This document shows, in pieces, positions 24,134 through 31,636 of a stretch of 45,301 bases of DNA. Made by a program: the position numbers and the translations under genes. The stretch lies in assembly GCA_944325885.1 (NCBI GenBank), contig CALVBT010000012.1:1-45301 (forward strand), given 5' to 3'. Source of the DNA: Candidatus Gastranaerophilales bacterium (GTDB taxonomy: Bacteria > Cyanobacteriota > Vampirovibrionia > Gastranaerophilales > Gastranaerophilaceae). The notes under the pieces were generated by a model. That model was not told where the DNA came from. It did no database searches and saw nothing but the letters and a program-made list of their open reading frames with translations. Numbering within the stretch: the stretch's first letter is position 1; each line of letters begins with the position of its first letter.

Positions 24134-24856
24134 ATGCAGCTTTTTGTTACAGGAACAGATACAGATGTAGGCAAAACCGTTGTGACAGCAGGACTTGCTG
24201 CGGTTATGCAGTCGCTCGGGTACAAGTCCGGAGTGTACAAACCTTTTCAAAGCGGTGCTGAAGAAAAGAACGGTTTTTTGATATCACCTGATTTGTCCTA
24301 TGTAAAAAAGCTGGATTTTTATATAGAAACGCTCTGCACATACCTTTTGAAAGCCCCGACAGCTCCTTATATAGCAGCGGAGCTGGAGAACGTAAACATA
24401 AATCTTTCTGCTGTTGCAAGAGAGTATCAGTCGTTGAAACAGACCTGTGACGTGGTGCTGGTAGAAGGGGCAGGCGGGCTGCTTGTGCCGGTTACAAAAG
24501 ATGCCTTGATGATAGATGCAGCAAAGATGCTGGACTTGCCTCTGCTGATAGTCGCAAGACCGAACCTCGGCACGATAAACCACACACTCCTTACCATAAA
24601 TCAGGCAAAAATAGCTGGTCTGGACATTGCGGGCGTTGTAATCAACAGATACCCTCAGGACACGGACGACATTGCAATAAAAACAGCCCCGCGGCTCATT
24701 GAAGAATACACGGATGTTAATATACTCGGGATTGTGCCGGATATAGGGGATTTGGACAGCACAAAACCCGGCACTATTATAAATGTTTTTATAAACAGTG
24801 TGGATATTGAAAAAATATTCAGAATAAAGATTCCAAAACTTGACCTTTCGCTGTAG
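24134..24856 (+). CDS. bioD: Dethiobiotin synthetase BioD
   Basis: BioD closes the ureido ring of dethiobiotin from 7,8-diaminopelargonate, CO2 and ATP in biotin synthesis. The P-loop is GTDTDVGKT (7-15). KPFQSGAEE, APTAPYIAAELENV (the usual SPHLA region) and VVLVEGAGGLLVPVTKDALM follow, then VARPNLGTINHTLLTINQAK. The 240-residue length is normal. It lies 6 nt after rluB and 55 nt before alr. No other biotin gene is in the window. Confidence 0.95.
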   Translation: MQLFVTGTDTDVGKTVVTAGLAAVMQSLGYKSGVYKPFQSGAEEKNGFLISPDLSYVKKLDFYIETLCTYLLKAPTAPYIAAELENVNINLSAVAREYQSLKQTCDVVLVEGAGGLLVPVTKDALMIDAAKMLDLPLLIVARPNLGTINHTLLTINQAKIAGLDIAGVVINRYPQDTDDIAIKTAPRLIEEYTDVNILGIVPDIGDLDSTKPGTIINVFINSVDIEKIFRIKIPKLDLSL

Positions 24857-24911
24857 TATATTGTCTGTGGCACTACCGGCCGTGACAGATAAATGAAAAA
24901 AGGATAGAATC

Positions 24912-26051
24912 GTGAAACTAAACAGAAGCTCTTTTCTCAACACGCACAGAGATGCATGGGTAGAGGTAAATCTGGACAATATAGAACACAATATTCTGGA
25001 ATTTAAAAAGATTTTAAAATCACACAACAAAGACTCAAAGCTCTTTGCTGTTGTAAAAGCCGATGCCTACGGGCATGGTGCGGTGATGATTGCGCCTGTG
25101 CTTCTGGCCAGCGGTGTGGATTTTCTCGGCGTTTCGTCCATTGATGAGGGGCTGCAGCTTAGAGAAAACGATATCAACGCACCCATTCTTGTGCTGGGGG
25201 CTGTGCCTGTCTGGTCTTTTGACCGTGCCGCTCAAAACAATATTTCTATTTCCGTATTCTCCGACGAACACATAGAAGCCTGCCGCCAGACTTTTGAAAA
25301 ACTTAAAATAAAACCAAAAGTCCATGTGAAAATAGATACCGGCATGAATCGTATCGGTGTAAGACCGGATAATGCGGTTGATTTTATCAAAAAACTGCAG
25401 GCATGTGACTTTGTAGAGCTTGAGGGGATATTTACCCACTTTGCCACTGCAGAAACGGAATCCTACGCACTCGACCAGTACAAAAAATTCCGCTCCGTTG
25501 TCGACAATGTGGACACAACAGGGCTTTTGATACATTGCTGCAACACTGCTGCCGTTGTGTGTTATGACAATTTTAAATTCAACATGGCTCGTGTGGGCAT
25601 AGGCATCTACGGGCTTCAGCCGGATTTGACGGAAGGGACTGTCCCTCCTGACATAAAACCCGCAATGTCTTTAAGAGGCAGGATTACAAACATCCATACG
25701 GCAGGCTCCGGCGAAGGCGTCAGCTACAGCCACACTTTTGAAACACAAAGACCCGTCAAAATAGCGACAATCCCTATCGGCTACGCAGACGGTGTTTTTC
25801 GTGGGCTGTCAAACAAGATTTACGGACTTGTCAACGGCAAAAAGGTAAAACAAATCGGCAACATCACCATGGACCAGATGATGTTTGACATAACCGACTG
25901 TGATGCCAAAGAAGGCGATATAATCACGCTTCTGGGCGAGGACAACGGTGCTTTTATCGGCATTGACGAGTGGGCAAAAATTCTGAACACAATCCATTAC
26001 GAACTCACCTGCGCACTGCGTGTGCGTTTGCCAAGGGTTTATACGAGGTAG
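24912..26051 (+). CDS. alr: Alanine racemase
   Basis: This PLP enzyme converts L-alanine to D-alanine for peptidoglycan. The PLP lysine is in VVKADAYGHG (K49). The second catalytic residue, a Tyr, is in GVSYSHTF (about 273). The PLP-binding barrel includes HVKIDTGMNRIGV and NMARVGIGIYGLQP, and the C-terminal beta domain includes IPIGYADGVFRGLSN and GNITMDQMMFDIT. It is full length at 379 residues. The start is GTG at 24912, preceded by AAAGGAT at a good distance. ispG follows after 9 nt, so the two are co-transcribed. Confidence 0.96.
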   Translation: MKLNRSSFLNTHRDAWVEVNLDNIEHNILEFKKILKSHNKDSKLFAVVKADAYGHGAVMIAPVLLASGVDFLGVSSIDEGLQLRENDINAPILVLGAVPVWSFDRAAQNNISISVFSDEHIEACRQTFEKLKIKPKVHVKIDTGMNRIGVRPDNAVDFIKKLQACDFVELEGIFTHFATAETESYALDQYKKFRSVVDNVDTTGLLIHCCNTAAVVCYDNFKFNMARVGIGIYGLQPDLTEGTVPPDIKPAMSLRGRITNIHTAGSGEGVSYSHTFETQRPVKIATIPIGYADGVFRGLSNKIYGLVNGKKVKQIGNITMDQMMFDITDCDAKEGDIITLLGEDNGAFIGIDEWAKILNTIHYELTCALRVRLPRVYTR

Positions 26052-26060
26052 GAGAAAACT

Positions 26061-27116
26061 ATGATTAAAAGAAGAATCTCAAAACAAATACAAATAGGCA
26101 ACGTAAAAATCGGCGGCGATGCACCTGTGAGTGTCCAATCCATGTGCAACACGGACACACGTGATGTCAAAGCAACACTTGCACAAATACAGGAACTGGA
26201 AGACGCAGGCTGCGAAATCGTAAGGCTGGCCGTGCTGAACAAAGATGCGGCCTCTGCAATAAAAGAGATTAAAAAACACGCAAAAATCCCTGTGATTGCG
26301 GATATTCATTTTGACTACAGGCTGGCTATCCAGTGTATTGAAAACGGAATCGACGCTCTGAGGCTGAACCCCGGAAACATTGGCAAAGACGAAAATGTAA
26401 AAAAAGTTGTTGCTCTGGCAAAGACAAACAATGTCCCGATTAGAATCGGCATAAACGCCGGCTCGCTGGAAAAAGAGCTGGCAGCGCTGGACATTCCTCT
26501 GCACGAAAAAATGGTAAAAAGTGCAATGCACCATGTGAAAATCCTTGAGGACAACGATTTTGACAGGATAAAAATCTCGCTGAAATCAAGCAGCGTTCCG
26601 ACAACAATAGAGGCCTACCGTATGATAGCCAAAATGGTGGATTATCCCCTGCATCTGGGTGTTACTGAGGCAGGCACGCTGAAAGGCGGGCTGATAAAGT
26701 CTTCTGTGGGCTTGGGAACGCTTCTTTCAGAAGGCATTGGCGACACTATCAGGGTATCTCTCACTGAAAACCCCGTGGAAGAGGTACATGCCGGTTTCGG
26801 GATTTTAAAATCGCTGGAACTCAGACAAAAGGGTATAAATTTTGTTTCCTGCCCTACATGCGGCAGATGCCAGATAGACCTTATCGGGCTGGCAAAAAGG
26901 GTGGAGGAAGCTCTCAAAGACATTGACAAACCTTTGACAGTGGCTGTAATGGGTTGTCCTGTTAACGGCCCGGGCGAGGCAAAACATGCTGATTACGGCG
27001 TGGCAGGCGCAATTAAAGAGGGTTATATTTTTAAAAAAGGCGAAATCATAAAGCGTGTGCCTGAGGCTGACCTTATGGACGAGCTTTTGAACATGATTAA
27101 GTCAGAAAACGCCTGA
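26061..27116 (+). CDS. ispG: 4-hydroxy-3-methylbut-2-en-1-yl diphosphate synthase IspG
   Basis: IspG (GcpE) is an iron-sulfur enzyme of the MEP isoprenoid pathway; it reduces the cyclic diphosphate to HMBPP. The N-terminal TIM barrel shows VSVQSMCNTDTRDVKATLAQ, IPVIADIHFDYRLA and GIDALRLNPGNIG. The cluster-binding cysteines are in VSCPTCGRCQ (about 268-275) and MGCPVNGPGEAKHADYG (about 306). The 351-residue length is the standard bacterial form. AGGAGAAAACT precedes the ATG. It ends the rluB-bioD-alr-ispG run, and a repeat-rich gap follows. Confidence 0.97.
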   Translation: MIKRRISKQIQIGNVKIGGDAPVSVQSMCNTDTRDVKATLAQIQELEDAGCEIVRLAVLNKDAASAIKEIKKHAKIPVIADIHFDYRLAIQCIENGIDALRLNPGNIGKDENVKKVVALAKTNNVPIRIGINAGSLEKELAALDIPLHEKMVKSAMHHVKILEDNDFDRIKISLKSSSVPTTIEAYRMIAKMVDYPLHLGVTEAGTLKGGLIKSSVGLGTLLSEGIGDTIRVSLTENPVEEVHAGFGILKSLELRQKGINFVSCPTCGRCQIDLIGLAKRVEEALKDIDKPLTVAVMGCPVNGPGEAKHADYGVAGAIKEGYIFKKGEIIKRVPEADLMDELLNMIKSENA

Positions 27117-27179
27117 TATTAGTCAGGTGACTATAGGATATTTTTTGTAAAATTGCAGCTTCGCTGCTTGTAATATTTG

Positions 27180-27397
27180 ATACAGATAATTGTTAAAAAA
27201 AGACCTTTGCGTAGTGAATTACAGAAAGTTGCATATACAACATCAAACGAGGTACTGTCCGAGGCACGGGGAAATAATAACTCAAGACTATAAATATTTT
27301 TATTAAAGCAATTTTGACGTGCCGAGTTGCCGAGACAGGTATATGCTACTTTCTGTTTGAACAAAGCAGCAGGTCGACTTTTAACAATTATCTGTAT
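27180..27397. repeat. Palindromic intergenic element D, copy 2
   Basis: The outer arms, 27180-27198 and 27379-27397, are perfect 19-bp inverted repeats, followed inwards by GACCT/AGGTC. The core, 27221-27356, matches element D copy 1 (5831-5965): ACAGAAAGT to ACTTTCTGT with ACGAGGTACTGTCCGAGG and GACGTGCCGAGTTGCCGAGA inside. Next to the ACAGAAAGT end the arm reads GCATATAC/GTATATGC here and ATATAAAC/GTTTATAT in copy 1, so both partners changed together. Confidence 0.85.
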
Positions 27398-27488
27398 AAA
27401 TTTTTTGTCGAATTTGTATATCCGCCTTGTTTTGCTGTTTCAAATAAACTCACAACAGGGGCGTGCCGCCCACGTACCCCCTGCAACA

Positions 27489-27526
27489 TAAAAAGAAAGC
27501 CGCGATACATTTAACTGATACGCGGC
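27489..27526 (-). terminator. Predicted terminator downstream of sepF (minus strand)
   Basis: On the minus strand GCCGCG (27521-27526) and CGCGGC (27499-27504) form a stem, extended by TAT/ATA, followed by CTTTCTTTTT. It would end transcripts that pass through sepF and the family C repeats. Confidence 0.6.
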
Positions 27527-27572
27527 AATATCCCCAACTATTCTTGTTTGTTGATTATGAATGTATTTTTTT

Positions 27573-27838
27573 GCTGTCGGGCAAAGCCCCGACAGATTTC
27601 GCTCTCTTGAAATCTGTCGTTCGTGAAAACTGAACGTTTCCACTCACATTGGCACTGGGGGCTGCGCCCATGGCGTGCCAGTCAGATTTCGCTCTCTTGA
27701 AATCTGTCGTTCGTGCACTTCGTAAGGACAGGCTCACTACTGCTCACTTTGTTGCGCGTGTTCGCTTTGTCAAAACTGAACGTTTCCACTCACATTGGCA
27801 CTGGGGGCTGCGCCCACGGCGTGCCAGACAGATTTCGC
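27573..27838. repeat. Family C repeats ending at the sepF stop
   Basis: Two interleaved units recur. CAGATTTCGCTCTCTTGAAA through CTGTCGTTCGTG occurs at 27593-27625 and 27683-27715, and AAAACTGAACGTTTCCACTC through GGGGGCTGCGCCCA at 27626-27670 and 27772-27816. Each holds a hairpin (CGACAGATTTC/GAAATCTGTCG and GGCAC-GGGC/GCCC-GTGCC). The last partial unit abuts the sepF stop codon. A reversed copy of the second unit lies at 44895-44934 beside tRNA-Leu, and a relative interrupts element A at 23160. Confidence 0.8.
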
Positions 27839-28323
27839 TACTGCGGTTGGTTCCACAAAGCATCTCTGATGAATTTGCTCTTTTGAGATTCAGAACTCAA
27901 GGCAACATTGCTGGGAGTGAAAATAAATACACTGTCGCCGATTTTTTGCTGATTGCCGTTCAATGCGTGAGTAGCACCGCAAAGAAAATCAACAATTCTC
28001 AAAGCCTGCTCTTTGTCGAGCAAATGCAAATTCAAAATAACTGTTTTTCTGTCTTTCAGCTGTTTTACGATAGAAACAGATTCTTCGTAAGAACGTGGTT
28101 CTGAAACAACAACCTCATAACCTTTAAAACCAGGATGGCTTACAACATTAGATGAAGGTGTTTGTTGCTGTTTTGAAGAATACATAGGCTCCAATGCGAG
28201 ATTGTCAGAAACCGGATACTCATCCATTTCTGATGCCATATCTTCAAATATATCATCTCTGTTTTCAAATCCTGATGTTAAAAAACCAACTATTGATTTA
28301 ATTTTGTCTGAAACGCCTGCCAA
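27838..28323 (-). CDS. sepF: Cell division protein SepF
   Basis: SepF binds FtsZ and the membrane and helps assemble the division septum in Firmicutes, Actinobacteria and Cyanobacteria. The 161-residue protein has the N-terminal amphipathic membrane anchor (about 1-20), a variable acidic linker, and the C-terminal SepF fold from about 65: VSEPRSYEESVSIVKQLKDR, then TVILNLHLLDKEQALRIVDF, LCGATHALNG and GDSVFIFTPSNV. It lies 18 nt downstream of yggS, the usual arrangement in Cyanobacteria and Firmicutes. Its stop is directly bordered by family C repeats, and the last residues (DALWNQPQ) may be affected by the insertion. Confidence 0.93.
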   Translation of the reverse strand: MAGVSDKIKSIVGFLTSGFENRDDIFEDMASEMDEYPVSDNLALEPMYSSKQQQTPSSNVVSHPGFKGYEVVVSEPRSYEESVSIVKQLKDRKTVILNLHLLDKEQALRIVDFLCGATHALNGNQQKIGDSVFIFTPSNVALSSESQKSKFIRDALWNQPQ

Positions 28324-28341
28324 TTTTTTCTCCTCCCGATA

Positions 28342-28998
28342 TTACGTAAATAATTTTCTTCCGATTCTTATCATAGTTGCGCCGTACTCTAAAGCTATCT
28401 TATAATCGCCGCTCATCCCCATGGACAACTCTTTAAGCGGATAGGAAAAAGCCTCTTCAAGCTCGAGCTTTAGCTCCCTCATCCCTTTAAAAAGCCGTCT
28501 GAGTTCTTGCTCCGGTGCGATAGGAGCTATGTTCATAAGCCCCGCTACCTCGATACCTTTTAAAGAAACAATCTCTTTAAAATCCCTTTTTAAGTCTTCA
28601 ACGCAAAAACCTGACTTTGCCTCTTCGTTTGCATTGTTGACCTGAAGCAGTATCTTTTGCACAATACCTTTTTCAATAGCGTGTTCACTCACTGATTTTG
28701 CCAGTTTTAGAGAATCTATTGAATGGATATAATCAAAGTTCCCCACGGCCTTTTTGACTTTGTTCGACTGAAGATGCCCTATCAGATGAAAACGGGAGTT
28801 TGCCTTTATTTCTTCAGGCAAAGAGCCGAATTTTTCCAGCGCATCCTGCACTCTGTTTTCCCCAAAATCTCTAAGCCCGTCATTGTAGGCCTCGATGAGT
28901 TTGTCCGCACCAAAGTATTTTGTGACAGCAATTATTGTAGGTTTATAAGGTACAATCTCTTTTCTCAAGTCAGACAAGTTATCTTCAACTGTACTCAT
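28342..28998 (-). CDS. YggS/PLPBP family pyridoxal-phosphate homeostasis protein
   Basis: This PLP-binding, alanine-racemase-fold protein of the YggS/PROSC family controls cellular PLP levels and is not known to be a racemase. The PLP lysine is in IIAVTKYFGADKL (about residue 28). FGENRVQDALEKF, HLIGHLQSNKVKKAVG, SIDSLKLAKSV, LSMGMSGDYKIALEYGATMI and the terminal RIGRKLF are all typical. I chose ATG at 28998 (218 residues) because GAAGAGGG lies upstream; an ATG at 29031 in the same frame would add 11 residues. It precedes sepF by 18 nt. Confidence 0.92.
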   Translation of the reverse strand: MSTVEDNLSDLRKEIVPYKPTIIAVTKYFGADKLIEAYNDGLRDFGENRVQDALEKFGSLPEEIKANSRFHLIGHLQSNKVKKAVGNFDYIHSIDSLKLAKSVSEHAIEKGIVQKILLQVNNANEEAKSGFCVEDLKRDFKEIVSLKGIEVAGLMNIAPIAPEQELRRLFKGMRELKLELEEAFSYPLKELSMGMSGDYKIALEYGATMIRIGRKLFT

Positions 28999-29239
28999 TT
29001 GAACCGTAACCCTCTTCCCAAGAAAATACATATCAGCAACGCTAATATTCTTTAATTATAAAGCATGTCAACACCCAGCACAAATTATTGTGTTTTTGTC
29101 AAAATTTTGTTTTTTCTCCTAACGCCGAAACTCATGCATGCCATGGTTTTTGACATGTTTTGAGGGGTATAAAAAACACTTAACATTTCTTAACAATTGG
29201 TTAAAAACGCCGTTTTTCGCTCTACTCCATTTATATGAT

Positions 29240-29375
29240 ATTTCATATAGTCAACTGACTCCGACTGCTTTTTGAACCTGTGCAATTGGCAAGTCCGTTT
29301 TGTTAAACAAGTCCGGCACAGGCAAAAAGTCCATGGGGTCACTTCACAAGCTACAAGCGAAGCAACCTCAGACAA
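29240..29375 (-). repeat. Palindromic element A, copy 3 (reversed)
   Basis: Reading on the minus strand, TTGTCTGAGG is followed by TTGCTTCGCTTGTAGCTTGT, GTGACCCCATGGACTTTTTG, CCTGTGCCGGACTTG, TTGCACAGG and GGAGTCAGTTGACTATATGA. The element lies in the 28999-29470 gap, with its right end towards yggS. The remainder of that gap is AT-rich and shows nothing else. Confidence 0.85.
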
Positions 29376-29403
29376 TTTTGTCCGTACAGCGGTATCATGC
29401 ACA

Positions 29404-29447
29404 AAAAAATACCGGCTCGCAATTTTAAAACGGAACCGGTATTTTTT
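29404..29447 (-). terminator. Terminator after the small exported protein
   Basis: AAAAATACCGG (29405-29415) pairs with CCGGTATTTTT (29436-29446), with T-runs on both strands. On the minus strand it follows the small exported protein gene by 24 nt, so it should end that transcript. It could work in both directions. Confidence 0.75.
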
Positions 29448-29470
29448 AATTCTTTGTTGTTATTTACAGA

Positions 29471-29776
29471 TTATAGGTCGTCGACTGTTGTTCTGTCAAA
29501 GCGTGTATTGTGGTCAACAAAACGGCCTTCTCTTGTCCATGTCGGGTCAACTGTCTGCAAAACTTCCCAGCCGAATTTTTTCCATACAGAGTCTTTTTCT
29601 GCAGGTATCGGTGTAACTGGGTCTTTTGTCTTTACATCGATGATTCTTGATACTTCGCTGGAATAGCCCTGATTGTGGATAAATTCAGGTGAAACTGTAT
29701 CTTTAACAGAAATTTCTGCATTTGCACAGGCAGGAACCAGTGCCAACAATCCTAACAAAACAGCATATTTTTTCAT
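29471..29776 (-). CDS. Small exported hypothetical protein
   Basis: This 101-residue protein has a clear signal peptide, MKKYAVLLGLLALVPACANA, with cleavage after ANA at about 20; the VPAC stretch also slightly resembles a lipobox. The mature 80 residues are polar with no known domain. They include VSPEFIHNQGYSSEVSRIID and KKFGWEVLQTVDPTWTREGR. It has its own terminator and a good binding site (GTGAGGA), so it is probably a monocistronic gene. The function is unknown; an envelope location is inferred. Confidence 0.78.
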   Translation of the reverse strand: MKKYAVLLGLLALVPACANAEISVKDTVSPEFIHNQGYSSEVSRIIDVKTKDPVTPIPAEKDSVWKKFGWEVLQTVDPTWTREGRFVDHNTRFDRTTVDDL

Positions 29777-29908
29777 GAAAAATCCTCACTTTAAATTTAT
29801 ATAAATATATTATATTATTTTCAAAATTTAGGCAAATCATATATTTTTACTATATTTTTTGCACTTGTGTTTTTTTTATACAAAAAACCGCAGACAAACA
29901 GCGAAAGA

Positions 29909-31561
29909 TTACTCTTCTTCCGGTCTGGGGATAAGTGTACAGCCTGTGTTTGGGTTGTATTCACAGATACAGTTTTTGCCGTTGTTTTTGGCATTGTACA
30001 GAGCAACGTCCGCAAGCTCAATCAATGTCTGCTCATCCAGAGCGCAAGACGGATACTCGCTCATCCCGATACTCACTGTCGGGCAGATGTACACTCCGTC
30101 TTTGACAGCAATTTTGATTTTGCTGATATTTTTTCTTATACGTTCTGCAATGATTTTTGAGTCATTGATGTTAGTTTCCGGCAAAATTACCGTAAACTCT
30201 TCGCCGCCGTAACGGGAAGCAATATCTATTTTTCTCACGGTCTGCTGGATACAGCTGGCTATCTCTCTTAGCACCTGGTCGCCCACAGGGTGGCCGTATG
30301 TATCGTTGACGCTTTTGAAATTGTCTATATCCATCATCAGCAGGGTCATTTCGTGATTGTATCTCGAAGAACGTTTGATTTCGTTTTCGAGCAGTGTATA
30401 GAAATGTCTGTAGATATAAAGTTTTGTCAAACCGTCTTTTGTCGCAAGTTCGTAGAGTTTTGCGTTGTCTATGGCGATTGCGGCCTGATTTGCCAGAGCT
30501 TCTATAAACTCCAAGTCCTGTTTGTTAAACAGTTTTCCGTTGAGTTTGTTTGTTATATTGATTACGCCTATAGGCTCGCCTTTTGCTATCAAAGGTACGC
30601 AAAGCAGCGAGTTTACGTTCAGTTCCTGACCGTTGTCCAAAAATCTCGGGTCGTTCTGACCGAGGTTTGAGATAATAGATTTTTTCTCTACAAAAACAGT
30701 ACCTGCGATGCCTTCGCCGACTTTGATTTTAGAACACTCGATAAGCCCGTTGTTTATTTCGGTTTCGAGGTTTTTGTCGGCAAGACCGTACACGACTTTC
30801 GTTTGCAGCACGTTTTCCGCAAAATTGTAAAGCATCAAAGAGCCTTTTTCTGCGTCGATTGTTTCCAGTGCTTTGTTCAAAATTACTCTCAAAAGACGTT
30901 TTAAATCGTCAATAAAGTTCACTGCCTGAGAAATATTGTACAAAATAGAAATGTTGTGCAGTGATTTTTGCAGTTTTTTCAGGTCATTTTCTTGGTCACG
31001 TCTTTTGATATATTTTATCAGTATCGGCCCGATGTAGTTAAAGACTTTGTTCAGATAGTGCAAATCTTCTGACGTAAATTCGGTATCATCGAGCTTTTTG
31101 CCCACAGAGCAGATAAAATACGGGATAGAATCTTTTTGAAAGAGTTTGAAATAATAACTGTCCAGATTCTGAAGGTCATATTTTTCCCAGAAAGAGCGGT
31201 AAATCGGGTTTCCGTTGCGGTCTGCCACACGGATAAACTCGTTTTTGTTCAAAACTTCCCAGAAGCCTTCTTCGTCGTTTTCAAACTGAAAAAACTCGTT
31301 GTCCTCGCTGTTGTGCGAGGCAACCATGTAGTACACTCTGTCATGATTGATAAAAAATCTTACGTTCTTTAGCCCCATAGCCTCTGTGACAAAAGTCGTA
31401 ACCTTGTCTATCAAATCCTCTATGGAATCCGCCTGTGTAGCGATAATGCTCAATTCGAACAAGCTGTTAAGGTCGTAAAAATTCTTTTGAAGTGTAGAAA
31501 TTTTTTCAGAAAGATTTTTTTCCATAGTAATTATTTTATTAGAATTTTCAATAGAATTCAA
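29909..31561 (-). CDS. Diguanylate cyclase with GAF domain
   Basis: A 550-residue soluble signalling protein that should make cyclic di-GMP from two GTP. Residues 1-30 are a short coiled coil. Residues about 30-180 look like a divergent GAF-like sensor, and 205-365 a clear GAF domain (SLLCVPLIAKGEPIGVINIT, then EFIEALANQAAIAIDNAKLY). The GGDEF domain starts near 370 (ATKDGLTKLYIYRHF) and has the active-site motif GGEEF at about 452-456. The product-inhibition I-site RxxD (RKID) lies upstream at the right spacing. No EAL domain is present. It may act on motility together with the flagellar genes, but no link is visible. Confidence 0.93.
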   Translation of the reverse strand: MNSIENSNKIITMEKNLSEKISTLQKNFYDLNSLFELSIIATQADSIEDLIDKVTTFVTEAMGLKNVRFFINHDRVYYMVASHNSEDNEFFQFENDEEGFWEVLNKNEFIRVADRNGNPIYRSFWEKYDLQNLDSYYFKLFQKDSIPYFICSVGKKLDDTEFTSEDLHYLNKVFNYIGPILIKYIKRRDQENDLKKLQKSLHNISILYNISQAVNFIDDLKRLLRVILNKALETIDAEKGSLMLYNFAENVLQTKVVYGLADKNLETEINNGLIECSKIKVGEGIAGTVFVEKKSIISNLGQNDPRFLDNGQELNVNSLLCVPLIAKGEPIGVINITNKLNGKLFNKQDLEFIEALANQAAIAIDNAKLYELATKDGLTKLYIYRHFYTLLENEIKRSSRYNHEMTLLMMDIDNFKSVNDTYGHPVGDQVLREIASCIQQTVRKIDIASRYGGEEFTVILPETNINDSKIIAERIRKNISKIKIAVKDGVYICPTVSIGMSEYPSCALDEQTLIELADVALYNAKNNGKNCICEYNPNTGCTLIPRPEEE

Positions 31562-31636
31562 TCCGCCTTTTGGTATAGCTTCTTTATTGCAATGGAGCTT
31601 AGTTTTTCAATCTGATACTAAGGCGACCTTTTCTTG

